From contig DXMG01000003.1 of NCBI GenBank assembly GCA_019414325.1, forward strand, positions 27,336 through 91,335: a stretch of 64,000 nt of DNA, given 5' to 3'. Source of the stretch: Collinsella sp. Lineage in GTDB: Bacteria; Actinomycetota; Coriobacteriia; Coriobacteriales; Coriobacteriaceae. Below, piece after piece: positions 8,348 to 16,873 of the stretch (position 1 is the stretch's first letter; each line of letters starts with the position of its first letter). Both the position numbers and the translations under genes were made by a program. The notes under the pieces were generated by a model, which saw nothing but the letters and a program-made list of their open reading frames with translations, made no database searches and was not told where the DNA came from.

Positions 8348-9568
8348 ATGGCAAATAAGAAAAAGAACTCCGAGGCCGCGCCGACGCCCGAGCAGCAGGC
8401 CCGCGCTGCCTCCAGCTCTCGCAAGAAGCAGCGCAAGACGTACGTGTCTAAGACCGTCAAGATCGTCTTGGTGGTCATCGGCGTGCTGGCGATGCTGCTT
8501 TCCGTCTCGGCGATGGCGTGCTCCGGCCTTATGTCGCAGGCCGAGGACACCTCGGGCTACAAGCTGACCGGCGGTGTTGCTGCTACTATCAACGGCACCA
8601 ACCTCACCGAGGACACCGTGACCAAGCAGATCATGAGCATGCGCACGTCCTACGGCTACGCCAAGGATGAGGATTGGGCGCAGTATCTGGTTGACAACGA
8701 CCTCACGCCCAAGAAGTACCGCAAGCAACTCATCGACTCCTACACGCAGCAGATTCTGCTTCAACAGGCACAGAAGGAGAACGGCGTGACGGTGTCGGAC
8801 GAGGAGGTCGAGAAGGCTTGGAAGGACGCGTGCAAGAGCGCGGGCGGTGCCAAGGCCTTTAAGAAGACCCTCAAGACCTACGGCTATACCGAGGACACCT
8901 ACAAGGACTCGCTCAAGGAGAGTCTGGCACAGCAAAAGCTCAAGGACGCCGTGGCGCCCACCAGCAAGCCCAAGGACAGCGAGATTGTCGATTACATCAA
9001 CGAAAACCTGTCCAGCTACAACGACGCCCGCCGCTCGTCGAACATCCTGATCAAGGTTGATTCCGACGCTTCCGACGAGGACAAGGCTGCCGCCAAGGCC
9101 AAGGCGCAGGAGTGCCTGGACAAGATCAACTCCGGTGAGCTGAGCTTTGAGGATGCCGTTGAGCAGTACTCCGAGGACACCGGTTCCAAGGAGAAGAAGG
9201 GCGATGTGGGCTGGGATAAGCTCACCACTTTCGTCGACAGCTACCAGACGGCGCTCGAGGGACTCAACAAGGGCGACGTGAGCGAAGTCGTCGAGTCGAC
9301 CTATGGCTACCACATCATCAAGTGCACCGACTACTTCCATGTCGATAATCAGGTTGATGACATCAACCAGGTGCCCAAGGCCATCAAGAAGTACGTCTCC
9401 AATGTGGTGAAGACGCAGGCGGCCAGTACTGCATACAGCGAGTGGCTGGAGCAGTACAAGAAGGACGCCGACATTACCGTCAACCCCATGCCCAAGGACG
9501 TACCCTATAACGTGAGTCTGAAGGGTGTCACCAAGAGTTCGACCGACGATTCGTCGACGACTGAGTAA
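8348..9568 (+). CDS. membrane-anchored peptidyl-prolyl isomerase (PrsA/SurA type)
   Basis: 406-residue extracytoplasmic folding factor. A Lys/Ala-rich cytoplasmic tail is followed by one hydrophobic segment (about residues 36-57), a SurA_N-like helical region and a PpiC parvulin domain at about residues 230-330 (SSNILIKVDSD, FEDAVEQYSED, GDVGWDKL, YGYHIIKC). A Cys follows the hydrophobic segment (SAMACSG), but the lipobox is poor, so I favour an uncleaved anchor. The start at 8348 follows GCGAAAGG; an in-frame upstream extension reads through repeat sequence. The C-terminus is Ser/Thr/Asp-rich. Confidence 0.85.
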   Translation: MANKKKNSEAAPTPEQQARAASSSRKKQRKTYVSKTVKIVLVVIGVLAMLLSVSAMACSGLMSQAEDTSGYKLTGGVAATINGTNLTEDTVTKQIMSMRTSYGYAKDEDWAQYLVDNDLTPKKYRKQLIDSYTQQILLQQAQKENGVTVSDEEVEKAWKDACKSAGGAKAFKKTLKTYGYTEDTYKDSLKESLAQQKLKDAVAPTSKPKDSEIVDYINENLSSYNDARRSSNILIKVDSDASDEDKAAAKAKAQECLDKINSGELSFEDAVEQYSEDTGSKEKKGDVGWDKLTTFVDSYQTALEGLNKGDVSEVVESTYGYHIIKCTDYFHVDNQVDDINQVPKAIKKYVSNVVKTQAASTAYSEWLEQYKKDADITVNPMPKDVPYNVSLKGVTKSSTDDSSTTE

Positions 9569-9573
9569 TCATG

Positions 9574-9599
9574 GGGCGGTGCTCGCGCGAGTGCCGCCC
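9574..9599 (+). terminator. weak hairpin after the foldase gene
   Basis: GGGCGGTGCTCG and CGAGTGCCGCCC (9574-9585, 9588-9599) pair with two central wobble or mismatch positions. No T-tract follows, so termination is uncertain. Confidence 0.4.
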
Positions 9600-9622
9600 A
9601 CACTATTAGAGAGGATTTGCAG

Positions 9623-10066
9623 ATGACCAACGAAGAGCTGCAGAAGGAAATGATTGCGGCCATGAAGGCCAAGGACAAGGTTCGCCTGTCTATCATTCGC
9701 CAGGTTAAGGCCGAGGTGAAGAATATCGAGGTCAATGAGCGCCGCGATGTGACCGAGGAAGACGTCAACAGCATGATCAAGCGTCTGATCAAGCAGACGA
9801 GCGAGACGCTGGAGATGTCCATCAAGGCCGGCACCGACCAGGAGCGTACCGACAACCTGACCGAGCAGGTCAAGATTCTGGAGAGCCTGCTGCCCGCGCA
9901 GGTTTCGGGCGAGGAGCTCGAGGCCCTGATCGAGCAGGTTATCGCCGAGCTGGGTGCCACGTCCAAGAAGCAGATGGGCCAGGTTATGGGCGCACTCGGC
10001 AAGGCCACCGGCGGCAACTTCGATAAGTCGGCCGCGGCAAAGATCGTCGGAGCCAAACTCGCGTAG
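9623..10066 (+). CDS. yqeY: YqeY/GatB-related protein
   Basis: 147-residue soluble protein of the YqeY family, related to the tail domain of GatB. It shows TNEELQKEMIAAMKAKDKVRLS..R, NSMIKRLIKQTSE, EQVKILESLLPAQ and QMGQVMGALGKATGG..DKSAAAKIV. The molecular role is not firmly established. The ATG at 9623 is preferred over a TTG at 9617 because GAGAGGA is spaced correctly to it. Confidence 0.9.
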   Translation: MTNEELQKEMIAAMKAKDKVRLSIIRQVKAEVKNIEVNERRDVTEEDVNSMIKRLIKQTSETLEMSIKAGTDQERTDNLTEQVKILESLLPAQVSGEELEALIEQVIAELGATSKKQMGQVMGALGKATGGNFDKSAAAKIVGAKLA

Positions 10067-10095
10067 GGGCCGAGCGGTACATAGTTGATGTTTAG

Positions 10096-10130
10096 GGGGG
10101 GGCGTGGCCGTCATGGTCGCGCCCCTTTTT
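10096..10130 (+). terminator. intrinsic terminator after yqeY
   Basis: A GGGGGCG-type arm near 10098-10104 pairs with CGCGCCCC (10119-10126), followed by TTTTT. Confidence 0.7.
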
Positions 10131-10145
10131 GCTGGGCTGGGCACT

Positions 10146-10216
10146 CATTGGGGACAGGCTTAAATGAGTGCCCAATGAGCAGGTACTCATTTAAGTCTGT
10201 CTCCAATGACTAGGTG
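10146..10216. repeat. CATTGGGGACAGGCTTAAAT inverted repeat
   Basis: Arms 10146-10169 and 10185-10208 match at 22 of 24 positions as reverse complements. The right end continues into ACTAGGTG, giving the second copy of the motif seen at 7668-7698 and 61217-61250. It lies upstream of the amino-acid transporter operon. Confidence 0.8.
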
Positions 10217-10316
10217 GAAGGTTGCGGGTTCTTTACGGGGATGTAGTGTGGGCTGCGGAAACGCGGTTCTTTCCGTACAATAGTTCAACTCGTGTAAACG
10301 CAGGGAAGGGACATTC

Positions 10317-11048
10317 ATGGCAGACATGATCGAGATCAAGCATCTCAACAAGTACTTTGGCGACCTGCATGTGCTCAAAGATATCAATCTCACCGTCAAG
10401 CGCGGCGAGAAGCTCGTAATGATCGGGCCTTCCGGTTCGGGTAAGTCGACGCTCATCCGTTGCGTCGATTATCTGGAGGAGCCCACTTCGGGCGAGGTCG
10501 TCATCGATGGTACGCCGCTCACAAAAAAGAATCACCTGGAGATGGCTCGCAAGTATAGTTCCATGGTGTTTCAGCAGTTCAACCTGTATCCCAACATGAC
10601 GGTGCTGGGCAACCTGACGCTCGCGCCCATCAAGCTGCAAAAGAAGAGCAAGGAGGAGGCGACCGAGATCGCCATTGCCGCGCTCAAGCGCGTCGGCATG
10701 GCGCATAAGGCCGGCGAGTATCCGCAGAATCTCTCGGGCGGTCAGCAGCAGCGCATCGCCATCGCCCGTGCCCTGTGCACCAAGCAGCCCATCATCCTGT
10801 TTGACGAGCCGACCTCGGCGCTCGACCCCGAGATGGTCCAGGAAGTCTTGGACGTTATGATTGAGCTTGCGCAGGAGGACATCACCATGATCTGCGTGAC
10901 GCACGAGATGGGCTTTGCGCGCCAGGTGGCCGACCGCGTCATCTTTATGGAGGACGGCCGCATCCTGGAGGAGGGCACGCCCGAGCACTTCTTCGATAAC
11001 CCCGAGAACCCGCGCTGCCGCGAGTTCCTGTCCAAGATTCTGCACTAG
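10317..11048 (+). CDS. polar amino-acid ABC transporter ATPase (GlnQ type)
   Basis: 243-residue ATPase of an importer whose other parts follow directly. Walker A is GPSGSGKST, the signature is LSGGQQQR, Walker B is [13 protein letters not shown] and the H-loop is CVTHEMGFA. The length and the [14 protein letters not shown] segment are typical of GlnQ/GltL-type subunits. It is the first gene of a four-gene operon (ATPase, binding protein, two permeases) with short gaps. The exact amino acid cannot be read from the ATPase. Confidence 0.93.
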   Translation: MADMIEIKHLNKYFGDLHVLKDINLTVKRGEKLVMIGPSGSGKSTLIRCVDYLEEPTSGEVVIDGTPLTKKNHLEMARKYSSMVFQQFNLYPNMTVLGNLTLAPIKLQKKSKEEATEIAIAALKRVGMAHKAGEYPQNLSGGQQQRIAIARALCTKQPIILFDEPTSALDPEMVQEVLDVMIELAQEDITMICVTHEMGFARQVADRVIFMEDGRILEEGTPEHFFDNPENPRCREFLSKILH

Positions 11049-11056
11049 GCGCGGTG

Positions 11057-11932
11057 ATGGACATGACGGATATGACGAGGGCGGCCGTGTCGCGCCGTCA
11101 CTTTTTGCAGCTGGCGGGCGCCGGCATGCTCGCGCTGACGGGGACCGCGCTTACCGGTTGCGGCAACTCCACCAGCGGCGAGGGCTCCGACAAGGGGTCC
11201 AAGCTTGCGGCCATCAAGTCGCGTGGCCATCTGAATGCCGGCGTTAAGAAGGACGTTCCCGGCTATGGCTATTACGACACCGCCAAGGGCCGCTTTGAGG
11301 GCATGGAAGTCGATTTGTGCTACCAGATCGCCGCTGCCGTCTTTGGCGTGAGCTACAAGGATGCCCGCGCCCAGGAGCTTGTCGAGTTTACCGACGTGAC
11401 GCCCAAGACACGCGGCCCGCTGATCGATAACGGCCAACTCGACGTGGTCGCGGCGACCTACACCATCACCGACGAGCGCAAGAAGAGCTGGGATTTCTCG
11501 ACGCCGTACCGCACCGACTACGTGGGACTCATGGTCAAGAAGCGTTCGGGCTTTACCTCGATTGAGGACCTGGACGGTAAGGTCATCGGCGTGAGCCAGG
11601 GTGCTACCACGCAGGGCCTGATCGAGCAGATGATCAAGGACAACGGCTTTAGCTGCAAGCCCGAGTTTAGGGCCTTTAGCGGCTACCCCATCATCAAGAG
11701 TTCGCTCGACGCCGGCAATATCGATGTCTTTGCCATGGACCGCTCCACGCTGGCCGGTTACATGAACGAGACCGTTGAGCTGCTGCAGCCCGAGGTCAAG
11801 TTTGGTGAGCAGGGCTACGGCGTGGCGACCAAGAAGGGCTGCGACCTTTCGGCCGTGGTCGATCAGGTGGTTTGCGATCGCCTGGCCGACGGCTGGCTCG
11901 ACCAAGAGGTCAAGACCTGGGGTCTTGTATAG
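11057..11932 (+). CDS. amino-acid-binding lipoprotein (family 3 solute-binding protein)
   Basis: 291-residue extracellular receptor of the transporter. The N-terminus has a twin-arginine motif (SRRHFLQ), a hydrophobic stretch and a lipobox (LTGC, Cys about residue 35), so it is probably a Tat-exported lipoprotein. The mature part shows the SBP_bac_3 pattern: KSRGHLNAGVKKDVPGYGY, FEGMEVDLCYQIA, DVVAATYTITDERK..WDFSTPYRTD. Glutamate, glutamine or aspartate is the likely ligand class. Several starts (GTG 11054; ATGs 11057, 11063, 11075) are possible and the RBS is poor. Confidence 0.9.
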   Translation: MDMTDMTRAAVSRRHFLQLAGAGMLALTGTALTGCGNSTSGEGSDKGSKLAAIKSRGHLNAGVKKDVPGYGYYDTAKGRFEGMEVDLCYQIAAAVFGVSYKDARAQELVEFTDVTPKTRGPLIDNGQLDVVAATYTITDERKKSWDFSTPYRTDYVGLMVKKRSGFTSIEDLDGKVIGVSQGATTQGLIEQMIKDNGFSCKPEFRAFSGYPIIKSSLDAGNIDVFAMDRSTLAGYMNETVELLQPEVKFGEQGYGVATKKGCDLSAVVDQVVCDRLADGWLDQEVKTWGLV

Positions 11933-11957
11933 GCGCATCGTCCAAGGAAGGAATCAA

Positions 11958-12704
11958 ATGCTCGAAGGATTATTTGACGCCGACCGTTGGTCGACGACAT
12001 TTCAAAACATGGGGCCCTTCTGGGAGGGCTTTGGCGTGACGCTGCAGGTGGTCGTTGCCGGTCTGTTGCTGTCGCTGGTGCTGGGCACGCTGCTGGGCGT
12101 GTTCTCTACCACTCGCTCGCGCGTGCTGCGCGCCACAAGCCGCGTGTACGTGGAGTTTTACCAGAACACCCCGTTGCCCGTACAGGTGCTCTTTATGTAC
12201 ATGGCCGGTCCGCAGTTTTTGCAGGCCATAACCGGTGCCGACCAGCCGGTGCGCATCGCACCGTTCGTGCTGGGCTTCTTGGGCGTGGGCCTGTATCACG
12301 CGGCCTACATCTCGGAGGTCATCCGCACCGGTATCGAGGCGGTTCCGCGCGGTCAGATGGAGGCGGCCCAGAGCCAGGGCTTCACCCGTGCGCAGGCGTA
12401 CTGGTACATCGTGCTGCCCCAGACGTTCAAGATCATTCTGCCGCCGCTGTGTAACCAGGCGCTCAACCTGGTCAAGAATACGTCGGTGCTGGCGCTTGTG
12501 GCCGGCGGCGACCTTATGTACCGTTCCGACAACTTTGTGAGTCTGTACGGTTACCTGCAGGGATACATCGTCTGCTGCCTTATGTACTTCATCATCTGCT
12601 TTCCGCTCGCCATGCTGGTGCAGTGGCTCGAGCGCCGCTCCAAGGAGCGTCCGCGCGGCGTGAGCCTGGCCGAGCTGGGGCTCGACAACGTAGAGGAGGC
12701 CTAG
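11958..12704 (+). CDS. amino-acid ABC transporter permease 1 (HisM/GlnP family)
   Basis: 248-residue inner-membrane permease with about five hydrophobic segments. It has the family EAA loop (EAAQSQGFTRAQAYWYIVLPQ) that docks on the ATPase, preceded by EVIRTGIEAVPRGQM. The ATG at 11958 follows AAGGAAGG; a longer upstream frame lies within the binding-protein gene and is not used. It pairs with the next gene, so the transporter is probably a heterodimer. Confidence 0.92.
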   Translation: MLEGLFDADRWSTTFQNMGPFWEGFGVTLQVVVAGLLLSLVLGTLLGVFSTTRSRVLRATSRVYVEFYQNTPLPVQVLFMYMAGPQFLQAITGADQPVRIAPFVLGFLGVGLYHAAYISEVIRTGIEAVPRGQMEAAQSQGFTRAQAYWYIVLPQTFKIILPPLCNQALNLVKNTSVLALVAGGDLMYRSDNFVSLYGYLQGYIVCCLMYFIICFPLAMLVQWLERRSKERPRGVSLAELGLDNVEEA

Positions 12705-12707
12705 CGC

Positions 12708-13346
12708 ATGGAAATCTTCAACGCGACCAACCTGCTCTACATCTGGGGCGGCTTTGTTAAGACCATCGAGATCTCGGCGCTGTCGATCTTTTTCTCGCTC
12801 ATCTTTGGCACGGTGCTGGCGCTCGTTAAAAGCTATGCGCCCCGCCCATTCCGTATTTTGGTGAGCGCCTATATCGAGCTGTTCCGTTGCACGCCGAACC
12901 TGCTGTGGATTCTGTTTATCTACTTTACGGTGCAGGGTTTGGACATTGTGATTTCGACCATCGCCTTTACGCTGTTTACCAGCGCTGTTATGGCCGAGAT
13001 TGTGCGCGGCGGCCTCAACTCGATTCCGCGCGGCCAGTTTGAGGCAGCGCAGAGCCAGGGCTTCGGTTTCTTTGCCACCATGCGCTACATCATTCTGCCT
13101 CAGACGTTTAAGACGATCATTCCGGCGCTGTTTAGCCAGTGCACGACCGTCATTAAGGACAGCTCGTATCTTTCGGGCATTAACGTGGCCGAGCTCATGT
13201 ACACGGCAAACGTGGTGATGGCCCACGCGATCGACCTGTCGCAGGTGCTTATGCTCTACGGCCTGGTGTTTGCGATGTACTTTGTGCTCAACTTTGGTAT
13301 CTCGCTGCTGGTGAGGGCGTATCAACGCCGCATCGTAGCCGCATAG
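12708..13346 (+). CDS. amino-acid ABC transporter permease 2 (HisQ/GlnP family)
   Basis: 212-residue permease starting 3 bp after permease 1. The EAA loop is EAAQSQGFGFFATMRYIILPQ, and GGLNSIPRGQFEA precedes it. It is the last gene of the operon. A nested inverted repeat begins immediately after the stop codon. Confidence 0.92.
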   Translation: MEIFNATNLLYIWGGFVKTIEISALSIFFSLIFGTVLALVKSYAPRPFRILVSAYIELFRCTPNLLWILFIYFTVQGLDIVISTIAFTLFTSAVMAEIVRGGLNSIPRGQFEAAQSQGFGFFATMRYIILPQTFKTIIPALFSQCTTVIKDSSYLSGINVAELMYTANVVMAHAIDLSQVLMLYGLVFAMYFVLNFGISLLVRAYQRRIVAA

Positions 13347-13452
13347 TCCTGCTTCCCCAAGCACGGCACCTTGCCCCTCAATCGTCGCTTGCGTACATTT
13401 AGTACGCGGCGCTCCTCTTTCGGGGCAATCTCCCGCACTTGGGAAACCAGGA
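13347..13452. repeat. three-level nested hairpin element after the permease operon
   Basis: Outer arms TCCTGCTTCCCCAAG (13347-13361) and CTTGGGAAACCAGGA (13438-13452) pair at 12 of 15 positions. A middle pair TTGCCCC / GGGGCAA is at 13371-13377 and 13422-13428, and the inner pair GCGTAC / GTACGC is at 13391-13396 and 13402-13407. It abuts the TAG stop. It may end the operon transcript or be a mobile structured repeat. Confidence 0.65.
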
Positions 13453-13517
13453 CGGTCGTAAGTGACAAAATGGGAATCAGGAATCGCCTATTTCTCATTT
13501 GTTAGAAAGGAATCGCG

Positions 13518-14141
13518 ATGAGCGATCTGGAGAATAAGAAGAATCCTGTGGTCATTACCATCGCGCGCGACTTTGGCGCCGAGGGCCACGAGATTGGTCG
13601 CATGCTTGCCGACGAGTTGGGGATTCCACTGTACGATAACGAGCTGCTGGTGCGTGCGTCGCTGCGCACGGGCGAGTCGCTCGACAAGATGGCCGCTTAC
13701 GACGAGCGTCTGGCCGTGGAGAACATGGCGTTTCTGCCCGACCGCTACGATGCGCGTTCGTACTCGGATAAGTTGTTCCAAAAGATGAGCCAGGTGATTT
13801 TGGATTTGGGCGAGACCGAGAGCTGCATTATCGAAGGCCGCCTGTCCGATTATCTGCTGCGCAACAACCACAACCACATTGCCGTGCTGGTGACCGCACC
13901 CTTTGAGGACCGCGTCGAGATTGTCCGCAAGAAGCGTGGTCTCAACAAAAAGAAGGGCGCCAAGCTGGTTAAACAGCAGCAGAAGGCGCGCGAGGCGTTC
14001 TATAAGCGCTACAGTGCCGGCAAGTGGAAGATGACGAGCGGTAAGGATATCGTAGTCAACCGCGCCAAGCTGGGCCGCGAAGGCTGCAAGGACGTCATCG
14101 CCGCGGCCTACCGCTACAAGGTGGCCCAACTCGAAGGCTAA
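13518..14141 (+). CDS. cytidylate-kinase-like family protein
   Basis: 207-residue protein of the cytidylate_kin2 type. It starts VVITIARDFGAEGHEIGRML, a variant of the P-loop region, followed by LGIPLYDNELL and later CIIEGRLSDYLLR and a basic segment (KKRGLNKKKGAKLVKQQQKA). True CMP kinases have a GPSGAGKST-type loop that is absent here, so substrate specificity is unproven. AGAAAGG precedes the start. It is probably a monocistronic gene with strong hairpins after it. Confidence 0.8.
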   Translation: MSDLENKKNPVVITIARDFGAEGHEIGRMLADELGIPLYDNELLVRASLRTGESLDKMAAYDERLAVENMAFLPDRYDARSYSDKLFQKMSQVILDLGETESCIIEGRLSDYLLRNNHNHIAVLVTAPFEDRVEIVRKKRGLNKKKGAKLVKQQQKAREAFYKRYSAGKWKMTSGKDIVVNRAKLGREGCKDVIAAAYRYKVAQLEG

Positions 14142-14150
14142 CCGACCAAA

Positions 14151-14185
14151 ACCACCACAAAGGGGACAGGTGCCTTTGTGGTGGT
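14151..14185 (+). terminator. ACCACCACAAAG hairpin terminator
   Basis: Perfect 12-bp stem (14151-14162 with 14174-14185) around GGGACAGGTGC. No clear T-run follows. The loop again carries the GGGACAG word found in the REP-like repeats. Confidence 0.55.
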
Positions 14186-14204
14186 TGGGGCGGCCGGTAT
14201 AGAA

Positions 14205-14243
14205 AAAGTCCCCGCCGGGCGCGTGCTCGACGGGGACTTTGCC
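14205..14243. terminator. bidirectional terminator between convergent genes
   Basis: AAAGTCCCCG (14205-14214) and CGGGGACTTT (14231-14240) form a perfect stem with A and T tracts on either side. It serves the + strand kinase-like gene and the - strand nfn operon. Confidence 0.8.
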
Positions 14244-14268
14244 GTTTGGTGGCTAGCGCTGAGGGTGA

Positions 14269-15678
14269 TTACTCGCCCAGCAGGCTCTTGGTGATGGAAG
14301 CGGCGGCCTTCTTGCCGGCGCCCATCGCCAGAATGACCGTAGCGGCACCGGTGACGATGTCGCCGCCGGCCCAGATGCGGGGATCGGTGGTCTGGCCGGT
14401 CTCCTCGTCGGCAACGATGTAGCCCCACTTGTTGAGCTCCATCTTGCCGCCGATCTTCTTTGCGAAGGGGTTGGCGTTGGTGCCGATAGCCGAGATCGCG
14501 ACGTCGCAGGGGATCTCCTCGATGGCGCCCTCGATGGGCACCGGACGACGGCGGCCGGACTCGTCGGGCTCGCCGAGCTCCATCTTCTGGACCTTGACGG
14601 CGCACACGGAGCCGTCCTCGCCAGCGACAAACTCGAGCGGGGAGACGAGCGGCAGAACCTCGACGCCCTCGGCCTTGGCATGGTGCAGCTCGGCGCGACG
14701 GCAGGGCATCTCGTCCTCGGTACGACGGTAGGCGATGATGGCGTGCTCGGCGCCCAGGCGCTTGGCGGTACGGACGGCGTCCATAGCCACGTTGCCGCCA
14801 CCAAAGACGACGACGTTCTTGCCATGCTTGGTGGGGGTGTCGTACTCGGGGAACTTGTTGGCCTTCATCAGGTTCACGCGGGTGAGGTACTCGTTAGCGA
14901 AGAAGACGTTGGGCAGGTTCTCGCCGGGGACGTTGAGGAACTTGGGCAGGCCAGCGCCGGTCGCCACGTAGATGGCGTCGAAGCCCTGCTCGAACAGCTC
15001 CTCGGCCGTGGCCATGTTGCCCACGACGGAGTTGTACTCAAACTTGACGCCCATGTCCTCCAGGCCGTCGATCTCGCGCTTGACGACTGCCTTGGGCAGA
15101 CGGAACTCGGGGATGCCGTAGACCAGCACGCCGCCGCCGGTGAAGAATGCCTCAAAGACGGTGACGTCAAAACCGTTACGGGCGAGCTCGCCGGCGCAGG
15201 TGATGCCGGACGGGCCGGAGCCGACGACGGCAACCTTCTTGCCGTTCTTGGGGGCCATCTTGGGCGTGGAGGCGAGCTCGGGGCGGTCACCCAGGAAGCG
15301 CTCGAGCTGGCCGATGGCCACGGGCTCGGACTTCTTGCCACGGATGCACTTGCCCTCGCACTGGTTCTCCTGCGGGCAGACGCGGCCGCAGATGGCGGGA
15401 AGCATGGAGTCCTCGCGGATGGTATCGAGAGCGCCGCCGAAGTCCTTCTCGCGGATCTGCTCGATAAAGCGGGGGATGTTGATGTTGACGGGGCAGCCCT
15501 CAACACAGAACGGCTTCTTGCAGTTGAGGCAGCGCTCGGCCTCGGCCAGCGCCATCTCCTCGGTGAAGCCCTTGTCGACGGGGCGGAAGTCGCAGGCGCG
15601 CTCGGCAGCCGGCTCCTCGTTATCGGGGGTGCGGGGCGACTTCATATCGGCAACGAAACGACCGTTAACTAGTGGCAT
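14269..15678 (-). CDS. nfnB: NADPH-binding subunit of an NfnAB-type transhydrogenase (GltD-like)
   Basis: 469-residue flavin and iron-sulfur protein. The N-terminal part has cysteine clusters (CLNCKKPFCVEGCP and CGRCPQ-like CGRVCPQENQCEGKC) for two [4Fe-4S] centres. FAD binding follows at VAVVGSGPSGITCAGEL, a second nucleotide fold at VVVFGGGNVAMDAVRTAKR, and a C-terminal FAD motif at WAGGDIVTGAATVI. The sequence alone resembles the glutamate synthase small subunit. The adjacent nfnA-type partner, and the absence of a gltB gene, point to ferredoxin-dependent electron-bifurcating NADH:NADP+ oxidoreductase. It overlaps nfnA by 10 bp and is the second gene of the operon. Confidence 0.85.
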   Translation of the reverse strand: MPLVNGRFVADMKSPRTPDNEEPAAERACDFRPVDKGFTEEMALAEAERCLNCKKPFCVEGCPVNINIPRFIEQIREKDFGGALDTIREDSMLPAICGRVCPQENQCEGKCIRGKKSEPVAIGQLERFLGDRPELASTPKMAPKNGKKVAVVGSGPSGITCAGELARNGFDVTVFEAFFTGGGVLVYGIPEFRLPKAVVKREIDGLEDMGVKFEYNSVVGNMATAEELFEQGFDAIYVATGAGLPKFLNVPGENLPNVFFANEYLTRVNLMKANKFPEYDTPTKHGKNVVVFGGGNVAMDAVRTAKRLGAEHAIIAYRRTEDEMPCRRAELHHAKAEGVEVLPLVSPLEFVAGEDGSVCAVKVQKMELGEPDESGRRRPVPIEGAIEEIPCDVAISAIGTNANPFAKKIGGKMELNKWGYIVADEETGQTTDPRIWAGGDIVTGAATVILAMGAGKKAAASITKSLLGE

Positions 15679-16508
15679 GCGCAGCTCTTTTCCTCATAGG
15701 CCTTGAGGGACTCGCCCTCTTCGGAACGGTAAGCGGCCTGGCGGGCACGAAGGTCATCCCAGTCGACCAGGGTGGCATCGAAGTCGGGGCCGTCGACGCA
15801 AGCGAACTTGGTCACGCCGCCCACCTCGACGCGGCAGCAGCCGCACATACCGGTGCCGTCAACCATGATGGGGTTGAGCGACGCGGTGATGGGGGTGTCG
15901 TATTTCTGGGCGGTGAGGGTCGAGAACTTCATCATCGGAACGGGGCCGACGCAGAAGACCTGGCTCACGGCCTTGTCCTGCAGCAGGCGCTCCAGCGGAG
16001 CGGTGACAACGCCCTGCTCGCCGTAGGAGCCGTCGTCAGTGGTGATGTGGATGTGGTCCTCGTCGAGGAGCTCGCGGAACTGGTCCTCCATAAGCAGGAG
16101 GTCCTTGGTGCGGGCGCCCATGATGGCGTGAACCTCGTGACCGGTCTCGACCAGGTGCTTGGCGACCGGGAAGGCAATTGCCAGACCGACGCCGCCGCCA
16201 ATGACGGCGCAGGGGCCCTCGGCCATCTCGGTGGGAACGCCCAGCGGGCCCACGACGTCGCGCAGCGACTCGCCGGCCTCGTAGGTGGAAAGCATCTCGG
16301 TGGTCTTGCCGATCACCATGAAGATGAACTCGACCCAGCCCTCGTCACCGTTCCAGCCGGCCAGGGTAAACGGGACACGCTCGCCCGTCTCGTTGGCGCG
16401 AACCATGAGGAACTGTCCAGCGTGCGCATGCTTGGCGATTGCAGGCGCCTCGATGCGGAACTTGAACACCTTCTCCGAGAACTGCGTCTTCTCCAGGATC
16501 TTATACAT
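15669..16508 (-). CDS. nfnA: NAD/FAD and [2Fe-2S] subunit of NfnAB-type transhydrogenase
   Basis: 279-residue ferredoxin-reductase-like protein. The N-terminal flavin domain includes RVPFTLAGW, the nucleotide domain includes CAVIGGGVGLAIAFPVAKHL, and the C-terminal [2Fe-2S] motif is GTGMCGCCRVEVGG..FACVDGPDFDA. The same architecture is shared with dihydroorotate dehydrogenase electron-transfer and sulfide dehydrogenase subunits. Overlap with the GltD-like gene supports NfnA. It is the first gene of the - strand operon. Its upstream region (16509-16869) holds repeats and a terminator belonging to pth. Confidence 0.85.
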   Translation of the reverse strand: MYKILEKTQFSEKVFKFRIEAPAIAKHAHAGQFLMVRANETGERVPFTLAGWNGDEGWVEFIFMVIGKTTEMLSTYEAGESLRDVVGPLGVPTEMAEGPCAVIGGGVGLAIAFPVAKHLVETGHEVHAIMGARTKDLLLMEDQFRELLDEDHIHITTDDGSYGEQGVVTAPLERLLQDKAVSQVFCVGPVPMMKFSTLTAQKYDTPITASLNPIMVDGTGMCGCCRVEVGGVTKFACVDGPDFDATLVDWDDLRARQAAYRSEEGESLKAYEEKSCACH

Positions 16509-16669
16509 AGAACCCCTCTCTTGTTAGGGCCGCCGAACCGTGCCTCCACGGAAATGGACGGTAGCCCGAATAAAACCGTACGCGCACAGGCGTTGTGCAG
16601 ACATACGGTGCAAATTATACCCTCATGGCAATGTCGCTTACGTGTATCTTTGGCAGGCGGGAAAAGTGA

Positions 16670-16708
16670 CCTGCCAAAAAGGGACAGGTTTATTTTGGTC
16701 GGTTTTAT
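16670..16708 (+). repeat. GGGACAGGTTTATTTTGG repeat copy 2
   Basis: CTGCCAAAAAGGGACAGG followed by TTTATTTTGGTCGGTTTTA, nearly identical to the purF-end copy (5607-5647). It points opposite to the copy at 16835-16873, so the two bracket the 16722-16763 hairpin. Confidence 0.7.
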
Positions 16709-16721
16709 CAGGCAAAACGGC

Positions 16722-16763
16722 AAAGGGGGCCGGCCTCGCGCTTCGTTGAGGCCGGCCCCCTTT
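16722..16763. terminator. strong bidirectional terminator
   Basis: Perfect 16-bp stem AAAGGGGGCCGGCCTC (16722-16737) with 16748-16763, bounded by A's and T's. It probably ends the pth transcript on the - strand. Confidence 0.8.
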
Positions 16764-16834
16764 GGGGCGTTATGCATGTATGGTGGCAGCATGTTTATTG
16801 CGATGTATCGACTGCGGCGTTTCCGCAGATAAAA

Positions 16835-16873
16835 GCTGCCAAAATAAACCTGTCCCTAAATGGTAGGTTTTAG
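16835..16873 (-). repeat. GGGACAGGTTTATTTTGG repeat copy 3, fused to the pth stop codon
   Basis: Read on the - strand the unit starts inside the TAA stop of pth, exactly as copy 1 starts inside the purF stop. The order is AAAACCTACCA, then AGGGACAGGTTTATTTTGG, then CAGC. Confidence 0.75.

Noticed and set aside
10317..10320. riboswitch or T-box leader before the amino-acid transporter
   Set aside because: The upstream region holds only the REP-like inverted repeat; no T-box sequence or specifier structure was seen.
14269..15678. glutamate synthase small subunit (gltD)
   Set aside because: No gltB is present and the overlapping partner is an NfnA-type flavoprotein, so transhydrogenase is the better call.
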